DNA from: Bog-473 sp963809715
Lineage (GTDB): Bacteria > Actinomycetota > Acidimicrobiia > Acidimicrobiales > RAAP-2
Length of the DNA: 64,000 nt
Direction of reading: 5' to 3'
NCBI GenBank assembly: GCA_963809715.1
Contig: CAWEKO010000003.1
Coordinates: 248,001 to 312,000, forward strand
Made by a program: the position numbers and the translations under genes. Positions 56,174 to 64,000 of the stretch are shown here, in pieces (the stretch's first letter is position 1; every line of letters begins with the position of its first letter). The notes beneath the pieces were generated by a model. It was given only the letters and a program-made list of their open reading frames with translations, was not told the origin of the DNA and made no database searches.

Positions 56174-57031
56174 ATGGCACGGGCAACGGTCGACGGGCTC
56201 ACGCTGGGCTACGAGGTCATCGGAACCGAGGGCCAGCCCTGGGTGATCACGCCCGGCGGACGCTTCACCAAGGAGTCACCCGGCGTGCGCGAGCTGGCGG
56301 TCGAGCTGGCCGGGCACGGCAACCGTGTGCTCATCTGGGACCGGCCCAACTGCGGGGAGTCCGACGTCTGCTTCGCGGGCAGCTCCGAGTCGGCGATGCA
56401 GGCGGACGCCCTGGTGGGGCTGTTGGCGCATCTCGACATGACGCCAGCGGTGATCGCGGGAGGGTCCGGGGGCGCCCGGGTGTCGCTCCTGGCCGCCGCC
56501 CGCCACCCCGAGGCCGCCGCCGGCGTCGCCGTGTGGTGGATCAGCGGAGGTGTGTACGGACTGCTGACGTTGGCCACCCATTACTGCGGCAACTCGGTCG
56601 GCGAGGCCTGGCGCGACGGGATGGAGGCGGTGGCCGGACTCGACGAGTGGGCCGAGGTGATCGAACGCAACCCGGCGAACCGCCAGCGCTTCTTGGACCA
56701 GGACCGCGACGAGTTCATCACCACCCTGGAGCGCTGGATGCTGGCCTACTGCCCGCGTGAGGGCGAGCACGTGCCCGGCCTGCCCGATGCCGAGGCGCGG
56801 AAGATGGACCTGCCCGCCCTGGTGTTCCGCAGCGGGGAGAGCGATCCCCATCACACCCGGGCCACCTCGGAAGCGGTGGCCGACCTGCTGCCCCAGGCCC
56901 GTCTGGTCGAGCCGCCGTGGGGGGACCGTGAGTGGATCGAGCGCCAGGGGACCCACGACGAGGGCCTGTTCGCCCGCTGGCCCAAGTTGGCTCCGCAGTT
57001 GCTCGAATGGCAGGCGGCGACGCTGGGCTGA
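56174..57031 (+). CDS. Alpha/beta hydrolase
   Basis: A 285-residue alpha/beta hydrolase. VDGLTLGYEVIGTEGQPWV leads in, then VLIWDRPNCGESDV and the nucleophile elbow IAGGSGGARVSLL with Ser. A cap region (WWISGGVYGLLTLATHY) follows, and DREWIERQGTHDEGLF carries the probable catalytic His. It resembles C-C bond or ester hydrolases of catabolic operons. Last gene of the ALDH operon, 44 bases after the ACAD stop; it converges with a TetR gene 12 bases away. Confidence 0.82.
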   Translation: MARATVDGLTLGYEVIGTEGQPWVITPGGRFTKESPGVRELAVELAGHGNRVLIWDRPNCGESDVCFAGSSESAMQADALVGLLAHLDMTPAVIAGGSGGARVSLLAAARHPEAAAGVAVWWISGGVYGLLTLATHYCGNSVGEAWRDGMEAVAGLDEWAEVIERNPANRQRFLDQDRDEFITTLERWMLAYCPREGEHVPGLPDAEARKMDLPALVFRSGESDPHHTRATSEAVADLLPQARLVEPPWGDREWIERQGTHDEGLFARWPKLAPQLLEWQAATLG

Positions 57032-57043
57032 GCCCAGCTCTGC

Positions 57044-57739
57044 TCAGCCGGTGGCGGCCTGCACCGGGCGTCCGGCCAGCGGTGCCCCGTCGTCCTCGAG
57101 CCCGAGGGCACGCACGAAGAGCAACGTCAACTGCTCGACGCCCTCCTCGAAGTCGCAGTCGAGCAGGCCCTGGACGAACCACATCTCGGGGAAGCGGTAG
57201 GTCATGGAACCGAGCGCGGCGGCGGCAATGTCGGGATTGAGCCGGGCATCGGCCAGGCCATGGCGCTGGAGGCTGCGAATGGAGCTGGCCACCTCGTTGT
57301 GGTTGACCCGGTGGCTCTCGGCACGCTGGGCCATGATCTCGGGGTCGAAGCGGGACACCTGCTCGATGACACCCATGATGCGCGCCTCGTCGCGGTAGCT
57401 CTCCAGGTGCAGCCGGATGGCCTCGCGGATGCGCTCGGCCGGCCGGGCGGAGGACTGGGCGAGGATCACGCTGTTCATCGGCTCGTACAGCCGCGCCTCC
57501 ACGTTGGCCGCCACTTCGCGGAAGACCTCTTCCTTCGATTCGAAGTAGTGGTAGAAGGAGCCATGGGAGAGCCCGGCCTTCTCTGCGATGTCAGAGATGC
57601 GGGCGTCGAGGAAGCCGTCGCGCTCGAAGACCTCTTTCGCCGCATCGACCAGGCGGGCCCTGGTCTCGATCCCCTTGCGGGACCGCGGTCCGCTGGGCTT
57701 GTCGGTTCCGTTCGTGGCGGTGGGCCGCGCCGTCGTCAC
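57044..57739 (-). CDS. TetR-family regulator
   Basis: A 231-residue regulator. The HTH is LVDAAKEVFERDGFLDARIS then DIAEKAGLSHGSFYHYFESK. The ligand domain (PAERIREAIRLHLESYRDEA) resembles those of acyl-CoA- or steroid-responsive TetRs. GTG 57739 has AGGAGG upstream. It faces the long catabolic operon and lies near four GACGTC sites (49458, 59523, 59694, 62025), which makes it one candidate binder of that motif. Confidence 0.88.
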   Translation of the reverse strand: MTTARPTATNGTDKPSGPRSRKGIETRARLVDAAKEVFERDGFLDARISDIAEKAGLSHGSFYHYFESKEEVFREVAANVEARLYEPMNSVILAQSSARPAERIREAIRLHLESYRDEARIMGVIEQVSRFDPEIMAQRAESHRVNHNEVASSIRSLQRHGLADARLNPDIAAAALGSMTYRFPEMWFVQGLLDCDFEEGVEQLTLLFVRALGLEDDGAPLAGRPVQAATG

Positions 57740-57829
57740 GCGTGCCTCCTTCCGTGCCGGCTGCCGGGCCGGCGGTTGGACAAACTTACTGTTCGCCCGT
57801 GCGGGCGATGGTGGACTCGGTTCATGCGA

Positions 57830-59470
57830 TCAGGCTCCGTCCCGCTGCAACAACATCACGCCGGACGGAGTCCCACCGCCCGACGTGACCACAGCCGTGC
57901 TGGCGTCGCGCACCTGACGCTCGCCGGCGTCGTGGCGCAGCTGCTGCACCGCCTCGTAGATGAAGCCGAAGCCATGGGTCCGACCCTCGGAGAGCTGGCC
58001 CCCGTGGGGGTTGACGGGCAGATCTCCGTCCAGCGCGATGCGCCGCCCGCCGTCCAGCCAGTCGTAGGCCTCGCCGAACTCGCAGAAGCCGAGGCCCTCG
58101 AGCCACGAGATCGCGTTGAACGTGAAGCCGTCGTAGAGCAGCGCGAGATCGACGTCGTCCTGGCGCAGGTCGGTGCGCGTCCACAGGTGGGACGATTGCC
58201 CGATCACCTGGGGCTCGTGCGTCACCGTGTCCTGGTCCCACGAGACCCGTTCGAGGATCTGGGTGCCGACGGCCTCGATGCGCACCGCCGGGTGGGGAAG
58301 GTCGCCGGCCACCGACGCGTCCGAGACGATCACGGCGATCGATCCGTCGCAGGGCACGTCGCAGTCGTAGAGGCCGAATGGAGAGGTGATCGGGCGCGCC
58401 GCCATGTAGTCGTCCATCGTCATGGGGTCGCGGTAGATGGCGGCCGGGTTCCGTCCGGCATTGGTGCGGGCGTTGACCGCGATGAGGCCGAGCATCTCGC
58501 GGGGCGCGCCGTAGCGGTGCAGGTACTGGTTGGCGTGCATGCCGATCCAGTTGGCCGCCGACATGGCGCCGAACGGCGCGCGCCACTCCGTCATCGAACC
58601 CGTGACCCGGCCGCCCCGCTGGCGGTACTTGCCCTGGGCCACGAGCGCGGCGTGGGTGGAGGCCCACACCGTACGGAAGCAGAGCACGTGACGGCAGAGG
58701 CCGGCGGCCACCGCCATGGCGGCGGCGATGACCGACCCGCCGGGACCGGGCAGGTCCAGGCCGCCGTTGTGCCAGGTCGGATGGATGCGCAGCGCCTCCT
58801 CGATCTCGGGCGGCCCGCCCTCGCTCATCCCACCGCCGGACAGGCCGCCGGGATAGGACGAGAGCCCGTCGATGTCCCCGAGGGTGAGGCCGGCGTCGGC
58901 CACCGCCTCGAGGCAGGCGTCGACGGCCAACGAGAGGGGGTCGACCATGAGGCGCCGGCCGAGCTGGGACCGCCCGACCCCGCTGAGGACGGCGCGGTGT
59001 TCGAACCGTTCCGGGCTGACCGGTGGTCGCGGCGTCCGGCGCACCGGGGCGGGGACCCGGTCGACGGGATCGATCGCGCCGGTGGGCTCGAAGAGCGGCA
59101 ACCAGACGTCCTCGCGCTGCTCGAAGCGCACAGCGACCTCTTGGCCGATGCGCACGTCGGTCGGCTCGCACCCGACGATGTTGGTGGTCAGGTGGACCGA
59201 GGGATCCTCGGCCAGGGCGACGTTGGCCACCACGTACGGCGGGTCGAAGTCGGGCAGCCAGCGGTGCTCGTTGACGGTGAATCCGATGACCGTGGCCCGC
59301 CCCGAGACCTCGGTGGGCTTCGGGGAGCGACCGCGGCAGAAGGGGCAGATCGGGGTGGGTGGGTGGACGAGCCGGCCGCAGTCCCCACAGCCCTGGATGC
59401 GCAGGACGCCGTCGGCCCCCGACGTCCAGAACCACTCGGTGGCCAGGCTCAGCTCAGGAAGCGGAGGCAC
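57830..59470 (-). CDS. DUF35 zinc-ribbon/OB-fold fused to an Ltp-type thiolase
   Basis: About 546 residues. Residues 1-140 are a DUF35 module: IQGCGDCGRLVHPPTPICPF gives a Cys-pair zinc ribbon and GRATVIGFTVNEHRWL the OB fold. From about residue 170 a thiolase of the SCP-x/Ltp branch follows (AVLSGVGRSQLGRRLMVDPL, DGFTFNAISWLEGLGF, DLPVNPHGGQLSEGRTHG). GTG 59470 has GGGGAG upstream; ATG 59530 is in frame but lies inside the GACGTC motif. At 34196-35783 the same two functions are separate genes. The fusion fixes the two partners 1:1 and may cleave a branched acyl-CoA by retro-aldol chemistry. Confidence 0.85.
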   Translation of the reverse strand: MPPLPELSLATEWFWTSGADGVLRIQGCGDCGRLVHPPTPICPFCRGRSPKPTEVSGRATVIGFTVNEHRWLPDFDPPYVVANVALAEDPSVHLTTNIVGCEPTDVRIGQEVAVRFEQREDVWLPLFEPTGAIDPVDRVPAPVRRTPRPPVSPERFEHRAVLSGVGRSQLGRRLMVDPLSLAVDACLEAVADAGLTLGDIDGLSSYPGGLSGGGMSEGGPPEIEEALRIHPTWHNGGLDLPGPGGSVIAAAMAVAAGLCRHVLCFRTVWASTHAALVAQGKYRQRGGRVTGSMTEWRAPFGAMSAANWIGMHANQYLHRYGAPREMLGLIAVNARTNAGRNPAAIYRDPMTMDDYMAARPITSPFGLYDCDVPCDGSIAVIVSDASVAGDLPHPAVRIEAVGTQILERVSWDQDTVTHEPQVIGQSSHLWTRTDLRQDDVDLALLYDGFTFNAISWLEGLGFCEFGEAYDWLDGGRRIALDGDLPVNPHGGQLSEGRTHGFGFIYEAVQQLRHDAGERQVRDASTAVVTSGGGTPSGVMLLQRDGA

Positions 59471-59522
59471 CCGGGCTCCCCAGGGCTCGGTCCGGCGTCC
59501 CACCTGCCCGGTCCCGGACAGT

Positions 59523-59537
59523 ATTGACATCGACGTC
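59523..59537 (-). promoter_or_regulatory. GACGTC regulon motif, site E
   Basis: Reading on the minus strand, GACGTCGATGTCAAT, 53 bases before the preferred start of the leftward DUF35-thiolase gene. It matches sites C and D at 13 of 15 positions. Confidence 0.6.
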
Positions 59538-59674
59538 GTAATCGAACACGGTCGCCATGCTAGGTCATGGGGGTCCGGCGTGTCCTCGACCGGCAGCGGC
59601 GCCCGGAACCAGCCATCGTCCGAGCCAACCGGGTGACTCCCAGGGGTCCGCCCTCCGATCGGGACTTCGATTCC

Positions 59675-59693
59675 AATATTAGATTCTAATATT
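59675..59693. promoter_or_regulatory. Palindrome AATATTAGATTCTAATATT
   Basis: Nine perfect base pairs flank one central base. The palindrome abuts and slightly overlaps the -35 box of the amidohydrolase gene at 59727. It is very AT-rich for this genome and probably a second operator next to site B. Confidence 0.55.
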
Positions 59694-59720
59694 GACGTCT
59701 AAGTCAAAACTAGATAACCT
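59692..59720 (+). promoter_or_regulatory. Promoter of the amidohydrolase gene, likely leaderless
   Basis: TTGACG (59692-59697), 17 bases, TAACCT (59715-59720). The ATG at 59727 is seven bases after the -10 box, where transcription should start, so the mRNA would have almost no leader. No ribosome site is visible, which agrees. Confidence 0.55.
59694..59708 (+). promoter_or_regulatory. GACGTC regulon motif, site B
   Basis: GACGTCTAAGTCAAA overlaps the -35 box above and is preceded by TAATATT as at site A. Confidence 0.6.
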
Positions 59721-59726
59721 GTCGGC

Positions 59727-60929
59727 ATGCCGACATCTCTCGACTTCCCGACGTTCGATGCTGACAACCACCTCTACGAGACCAAGGACTCGTTCACCCG
59801 GTACCTGCCCGAGCAGTACCGGAACGCCATCGACTACGTGGAGCTGCACGGGCGCACGAAGATCATGATCCTGGGCACGGTCAGCGAGTACATCCCCAAC
59901 CCCACGTTCGAGGTGGTCGCGAAACCTGGGGCCCAAGAGGAGTACTTCCGCAACGGGAATCCCGAAGGCAAGTCCTACCGCGAGATCATCGGCGAGCCGA
60001 TGCGCTCCATCCCCGCGTTCCGCGAGCCGGCGCCGCGCCTCGAGGTCATGGACGAGCTCGGCGTCGACCGGACACTGATGTTCCCGACGCTGGCCAGCCT
60101 GCTCGAGGAGCGGATGCGCGACAACGTCGATCTGACGCACGCGGCCATCCACGCCCTCAACGAGTGGATGTACGAGGAGTGGACCTTCAACTACGAGAAC
60201 CGCATCTTCGCCACACCGGTGATCACGCTGCCCATCGTCGAGAAGGCGATCGAGGAGCTGGAGTGGTGCGTCGAGCGTGGTGCCAAGACCGTCCTCATCC
60301 GGCCGGCGCCGGTCCCGGGCTACCGCGGCTCGCGCTCGTTCGGGTACCCGGAATTCGACCCCTTCTGGCAGGCCGTCGTGGACGCCGACATCCTCGTGTC
60401 GATGCACTCCTCGGACAGTGGCTACACCCGGTACAGCAACGACTGGACCGGGGCGAGCGAGATGCTGCCCTTCAAGCTCGACTCCTTCCGCTACATGACC
60501 GGTGGTCACCGGCCCATCCAGGACGCCATGGCCGCGTTCGTCTGCCACGGCGTGTTCGCCCGCTTTCCCGAACTGCGGGTCGCGTCCATCGAGGCCGGTG
60601 GGGAATGGATCCCCGCCTTCGTGCAGCACCTCGGCGACACGTACAAGAAGATGCCGAACGCGTTCGACGGTGATCCCGTCGAGCAGTTCAAGCGCAACGT
60701 CTCCGTGAGCCCGTTCCACGAGGACGACCTCGGCGCGATCATCGACGTGATCGGTGCCGACCACGTGCTCTTCGGGTCCGACTGGCCGCACCCCGAAGGT
60801 CTGGCCGAGCCAACCAGCTACGTCGACCACCTGCCGAAGGGACTTCCGGCCGAGGACGTCGAGAAGATCATGGGCGGCAACCTGGCCCGCCTCATGAAGG
60901 TCGACGCGCCGGTCGGCGCCGCCTCCTAG
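59727..60929 (+). CDS. Amidohydrolase family 2 protein, paralogue of the 24482 protein
   Basis: A 400-residue TIM-barrel metal hydrolase. FPTFDADNHLYETKDSFTRY holds the Asp-x-His pair and VLFGSDWPHPEG the catalytic Asp. It aligns along its whole length with the protein at 24482 (LASLLEER, TLPIVEKAIEELEW, LIRPAPVPGY, MGGNLARLMK). ATG 59727 is seven bases from the -10 box, so it is probably translated from a leaderless message. An enoyl-CoA hydratase gene follows 79 bases later on the same strand. Confidence 0.87.
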   Translation: MPTSLDFPTFDADNHLYETKDSFTRYLPEQYRNAIDYVELHGRTKIMILGTVSEYIPNPTFEVVAKPGAQEEYFRNGNPEGKSYREIIGEPMRSIPAFREPAPRLEVMDELGVDRTLMFPTLASLLEERMRDNVDLTHAAIHALNEWMYEEWTFNYENRIFATPVITLPIVEKAIEELEWCVERGAKTVLIRPAPVPGYRGSRSFGYPEFDPFWQAVVDADILVSMHSSDSGYTRYSNDWTGASEMLPFKLDSFRYMTGGHRPIQDAMAAFVCHGVFARFPELRVASIEAGGEWIPAFVQHLGDTYKKMPNAFDGDPVEQFKRNVSVSPFHEDDLGAIIDVIGADHVLFGSDWPHPEGLAEPTSYVDHLPKGLPAEDVEKIMGGNLARLMKVDAPVGAAS

Positions 60930-61008
60930 CTCACCCTCTGTCGCCGGGTTCCCTCGCACAGTAGGGTCGACGCGGCCACGAATTGATCACGGCCCAGGGG
61001 AGAACGAG

Positions 61009-61917
61009 ATGGCTGACTACAAGTACGTGCTCTACGAGACGCTCCATTCGGGGCGCATCGCGCGCATCATGCTCAACCGGCCCAGTTCCCGCAACGCGCA
61101 GAACCGGGGTCTCCTCGTCGAGCTCAACGACGCCTTCTTGCAGGCCGAGGCCGATGACGAGGTCCGCGTCGTCATCTTGGGCGGGACGGGTCCGATGTTC
61201 TCCTCCGGGCACGACCTGGGTTCGAAAGAAGCGCGTGAGGAGGGGACGCCGGGTCCCAATTTCCAGCCGACCCGGGAGATCAACGGGGGGACCCGCAAGG
61301 GCGCCGAGTCCCTGATGCTCCAGGAGTGGCACTACTTCTTCGAGAACACGCGCCGGTGGCGCAATCTCCGCAAGATCACCATCGGCCAGGCGCACGGCGA
61401 CGTCTACGCGGCCGGCCTCATGTTGCTCTGGGCGTGTGACCTCATCGTCTGCGCCGAAGGGACCCGCTTCGCCGACGTGGTGGGCGCCCGGCTCGGCATG
61501 TGCGGGGTGGAGTACTTCGCCCACCCCTGGGAGTTCGGGCCCCGCCGGGCCAAGGAGCTCCTCCTCACCGGTGACTCCATCGATGCCGACGAGGCCCATC
61601 GTCTGGGCATGGTCAGCAAGGTGTTCAAGCCGGACGAGCTCGGTGACCGCACCGTCGAGATGGCCCAGCGGATCGCCGAGCTGCCCACCATGACCTCGCT
61701 CCTGATCAAGGAGGCGGTGAACCAGAGCGTCGACAACATGGGCTTCTACAACGCCCTCAACGCCTGCTTCACTCTGCACGAGTTGAACCATTCGCACTGG
61801 GCCTGGGTCAACGAGAACCGGTATCCGGTCGCCCTCGAGGATTCGGGCATTCCCAATTGGAAGGAAGCGCCGCCCATCGTGGGATCGGTCAAGGACAAGG
61901 TGCGCGCCGAGCAGTAG
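61009..61917 (+). CDS. Enoyl-CoA hydratase/isomerase family protein
   Basis: A 302-residue crotonase, longer than the usual 260. RIARIMLNRPSSRNAQNRGL, VVILGGTGPMFSSGHDLGS and KITIGQAHGDVYAAGLMLLW are the CoA and oxyanion motifs. In the helix-9 region the text is FADVVGARLGMCGVEYFAHP, without the usual catalytic Glu pattern, so it may be an isomerase or another crotonase reaction. The start ATG 61009 follows GGGGAGAACGAG. It lies between the amidohydrolase and LivHM genes. Confidence 0.85.
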   Translation: MADYKYVLYETLHSGRIARIMLNRPSSRNAQNRGLLVELNDAFLQAEADDEVRVVILGGTGPMFSSGHDLGSKEAREEGTPGPNFQPTREINGGTRKGAESLMLQEWHYFFENTRRWRNLRKITIGQAHGDVYAAGLMLLWACDLIVCAEGTRFADVVGARLGMCGVEYFAHPWEFGPRRAKELLLTGDSIDADEAHRLGMVSKVFKPDELGDRTVEMAQRIAELPTMTSLLIKEAVNQSVDNMGFYNALNACFTLHELNHSHWAWVNENRYPVALEDSGIPNWKEAPPIVGSVKDKVRAEQ

Positions 61918-62024
61918 CGATGGTCGCCTGAAGGCAACGCCACGCAAGGTGAGGCTGAATTCCCAGCTCAGCGCAGCAAAGCGTCGCCATGCACGGGGCG
62001 GCCTGTCTCGTTAGTATCAGTATC

Positions 62025-62039
62025 GACGTCGATGTCAGA
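62025..62039 (+). promoter_or_regulatory. GACGTC regulon motif, site D
   Basis: GACGTCGATGTCAGA with a perfect ATCGACGTCGAT palindrome around it, 44-58 bases before the LivHM start. It is identical to site C over 15 bases. Confidence 0.65.
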
Positions 62040-62082
62040 AATGCCGGGGGACGGACCGGCGACGAAGGAGTGGGCCCGCAGG

Positions 62083-64000
62083 ATGCTTCAGTTCGTGATC
62101 GCCGGTCTGGTGCTCGGGGGCATCTATGCCATCGCCTCCGCCGGCCTGGTCATCACCTACACCTCGTCGGGAATTCTGAACTTCGCGTTCGGCGCGATCG
62201 CGTTTTTCATCGCGCGCTTCTTCTACTGGCTGCACACCCAGCAGGGCTGGAGCATCGGGCTGTCGGCGTTCGTCGCCATCGTGATCGCCTCGCCCTTGCT
62301 CGGCGTCGTCCTCTACGCGCTGCTCTTCCGCCACCTCCGGCTGTCGTCACCGCTGATCAAGGTGGTGGCCACCATCGGGTTGCTCGTGGCCTTCCCGTCC
62401 CTGGCCACGATCATCTTCGGGAACCAGGCCATCAACCAGGCGCCGGGTCTCGCTCCAGAGCCTGTCCACGTGTACCAGTTCCTCGGGGTCCCGGTGACCC
62501 TGAACCAGATCATCGTCTACGCCTGCGTGATCGTGACCGTCGTGGCCGGCGCCCTGATCCTCCGCTATACGGAGGTCGGTCTCAAGGTGCGCGCCATGGT
62601 GGATTCGCCGGCCATGACCGACCTCTCGGGAACGAATCCGACTTTGGTCTCCGTCGGGGTCTGGGCCGTCAGCACCTTCTTCGCCGGACTGTGCGGCGTC
62701 CTGGCCGCCCCCATCATCGGGCTGGATCCCAATCAATTCACGGTGCTCATCGCGGCCTCCTTCGCGGCAGTGGTGGCGGCCAAGCTGACCAACCTGCCTG
62801 TGGCCGTCCTGGTCGGTTTGCTGATGGGCGTGGCCACCTCGCTCATCCAGCGGTACCTGCCACCCAACAGCAACTGGACGACCGAGGTCATCGACGCCGT
62901 CCCCTTCATCGTGATCGCCCTGTTCCTCATCTACAGCCTGTTCCGGACCGGACGGGTCGGGGCGAACGACGGCTGGGGTGGCGCGCTGGACCGGGCCATC
63001 ACGCCCCAGGGTGAGAGCCGGCTGGCCGGATCGACGAACAGCGTGGTCGAGGAGGCCCAGCTGAGCTTCGCCGGCAGGTACGCCGGTCCTGTGCTGCTGA
63101 TCGTGCTCGCCGGCGCCCTGCCCATGATCGTCTCGAGCTACTGGGTCGGTCTGTGCGCGGCGGCGTTCGCCTATGCCGTGATCTTCCTGTCATGGACCAT
63201 CGTCACCGGCGAGGGCGGCATGTTGTGGCTCTGCCAGATCACCTTTGCCGGGGTGGGGGCGCTGACCACGGCGCAACTCGCCAACCACTACGGCTGGCCG
63301 GTGCTGGCCGGCGTCGTGGTCGGCGGCCTGATCGCCGGGGCCATGGGCGCCGTCGTGGGTTTCCTCAGCATCCGCCTCGGCGACCTCTACGTCGCCCTGG
63401 TGACCCTGACCTTCGGGCTGCTCATGGAGAACCTGGTCTTCACCCTTCCGAGCTTCGTCAACCAGGGCCTGGGGCTGACGCTGAACCGGCCGGAGTTCGC
63501 CACGTCGGACCGGGCCTTCTCCTATCTGTGCCTGGTCGTCTTCATCGTCTTGGCCCTCTTCATCGTCAACTTCCGCCGGTCGACCACGGGCCTCTCACTC
63601 AACGCGGCGCGTTGGAGCGAGGCGGGCGCCCGGACCTCGGGCGTCAGCGTCGTGCAGATGAAGGTCATCGCCGGCTCGACCGCGGCCATGATCGCCGGGA
63701 TCGGCGGGGGTCTGCTGGCGCTGGCCCAGACCACCTTCCAGCCGAGCGAGTTCGCCACGTTCGCCGGCGTGGTCTGGCTGGCCATCCTGGTCACCATCGG
63801 TGTGCGATCGAACGCGGCGGCGCTCATCGCCGGACTGACGTTCGTCTTCCCCTCCGCGCTGCTGCAGTACTACTTCTCGACCGTGACCCTGCTGCCCAAC
63901 CTCCTGCCGGTGCTCTTCGGCCTCGGTGCCATTTCGGCGGCCAAGTACCCCGATGGTGCACTGGCCGAGAACACCCGCAAGCTGCGCAGCGTGGTCCTCC
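62083..64000 (+). CDS. LivH-LivM fused ABC permease (partial at window edge)
   Basis: The frame stays open for 639 codons to the last base of the window. LivH half: MLQFVIAGLVLGGIYAIASA, SGILNFAFGAIAF, then PLIKVVATIGLLVAFPSL and a long set of membrane segments to about residue 290. LivM half from about residue 325: GEGGMLWLCQITFAGVGALT, FLSIRLGDLYVALVTLTFG, GVSVVQMKVIAGSTAAMIAG. LivH and LivM are usually separate. ATG 62083 has AAGGAG 12 bases upstream; an in-frame ATG at 62041 would add 14 residues but lies next to the motif. Its ATPase genes should follow beyond the window. Confidence 0.9.
   Translation, partial: MLQFVIAGLVLGGIYAIASAGLVITYTSSGILNFAFGAIAFFIARFFYWLHTQQGWSIGLSAFVAIVIASPLLGVVLYALLFRHLRLSSPLIKVVATIGLLVAFPSLATIIFGNQAINQAPGLAPEPVHVYQFLGVPVTLNQIIVYACVIVTVVAGALILRYTEVGLKVRAMVDSPAMTDLSGTNPTLVSVGVWAVSTFFAGLCGVLAAPIIGLDPNQFTVLIAASFAAVVAAKLTNLPVAVLVGLLMGVATSLIQRYLPPNSNWTTEVIDAVPFIVIALFLIYSLFRTGRVGANDGWGGALDRAITPQGESRLAGSTNSVVEEAQLSFAGRYAGPVLLIVLAGALPMIVSSYWVGLCAAAFAYAVIFLSWTIVTGEGGMLWLCQITFAGVGALTTAQLANHYGWPVLAGVVVGGLIAGAMGAVVGFLSIRLGDLYVALVTLTFGLLMENLVFTLPSFVNQGLGLTLNRPEFATSDRAFSYLCLVVFIVLALFIVNFRRSTTGLSLNAARWSEAGARTSGVSVVQMKVIAGSTAAMIAGIGGGLLALAQTTFQPSEFATFAGVVWLAILVTIGVRSNAAALIAGLTFVFPSALLQYYFSTVTLLPNLLPVLFGLGAISAAKYPDGALAENTRKLRSVVL

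Noticed and set aside
1..64000. CRISPR array, prophage, integron, IS element or RNA genes
   Set aside because: No regularly spaced repeats, no integrase or intact transposase text, no tRNA or rRNA sequence was recognised in either strand.

Overview
The window is high-GC DNA with many GTG starts, strong AGGAGG-type ribosome sites and tightly overlapping operons. It carries several LivFGHM-type transporters, TetR and LacI regulators, and many acyl-CoA and amidohydrolase genes. This suggests an actinobacterium; an uncultured Acidimicrobiia-like lineage is my guess, not something the sequence proves. No rRNA, tRNA, CRISPR array or intact mobile element was seen.

1-19 kb is a plant-polysaccharide and sugar catabolism region. 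It holds a sugar- or amino-acid-type ABC binding protein, an alpha/beta hydrolase and a GH3 glycosidase with a PA14 insert. A Leloir-like operon follows: galT, an IMPase-like phosphatase and an arabinokinase/galactokinase-type kinase. Next is a xylose operon read leftward (xylA, xylB, GH43, lacI) with a divergent Gfo/Idh oxidoreductase. Last is a hexuronate operon, also leftward: uxaC, a fructuronate/tagaturonate reductase and a LarA-type nickel epimerase. LacI-type operators of the form TGRTAGCGTTAWCA lie before both galT and xylA.

19-34 kb is transport plus mixed genes. An MFS transporter is fused to a LivF-type ATPase, followed by a LivH-LivM-LivG triple fusion (one frame break). Then come an amidohydrolase, a TetR gene divergent from a binding protein across a good palindrome, a lower-GC phytanoyl-CoA dioxygenase-like gene, a GH78 rhamnosidase and a second paralogous binding protein.

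34-64 kb is lipid, sterol-like or alicyclic acid catabolism in several operons. These encode thiolase with a DUF35 partner, thioesterases, FAD monooxygenase, SDR, a CaiB-type CoA-transferase, acyl-CoA dehydrogenases, an APH-type kinase, enoyl-CoA hydratases, ALDH, P450 and amidohydrolases. A LivH-LivM fusion runs off the right edge. At least seven promoters between 24 and 62 kb share a motif close to GACGTCGAWGTCARA, which looks like one regulon.

Eight genes carry nine apparent frame breaks. Every one is a +1 shift in the reading direction, and several fall in short C/G runs. This looks like systematic one-base insertion error in the assembly rather than gene decay, so I annotate those genes as single CDSs with a flagged break.
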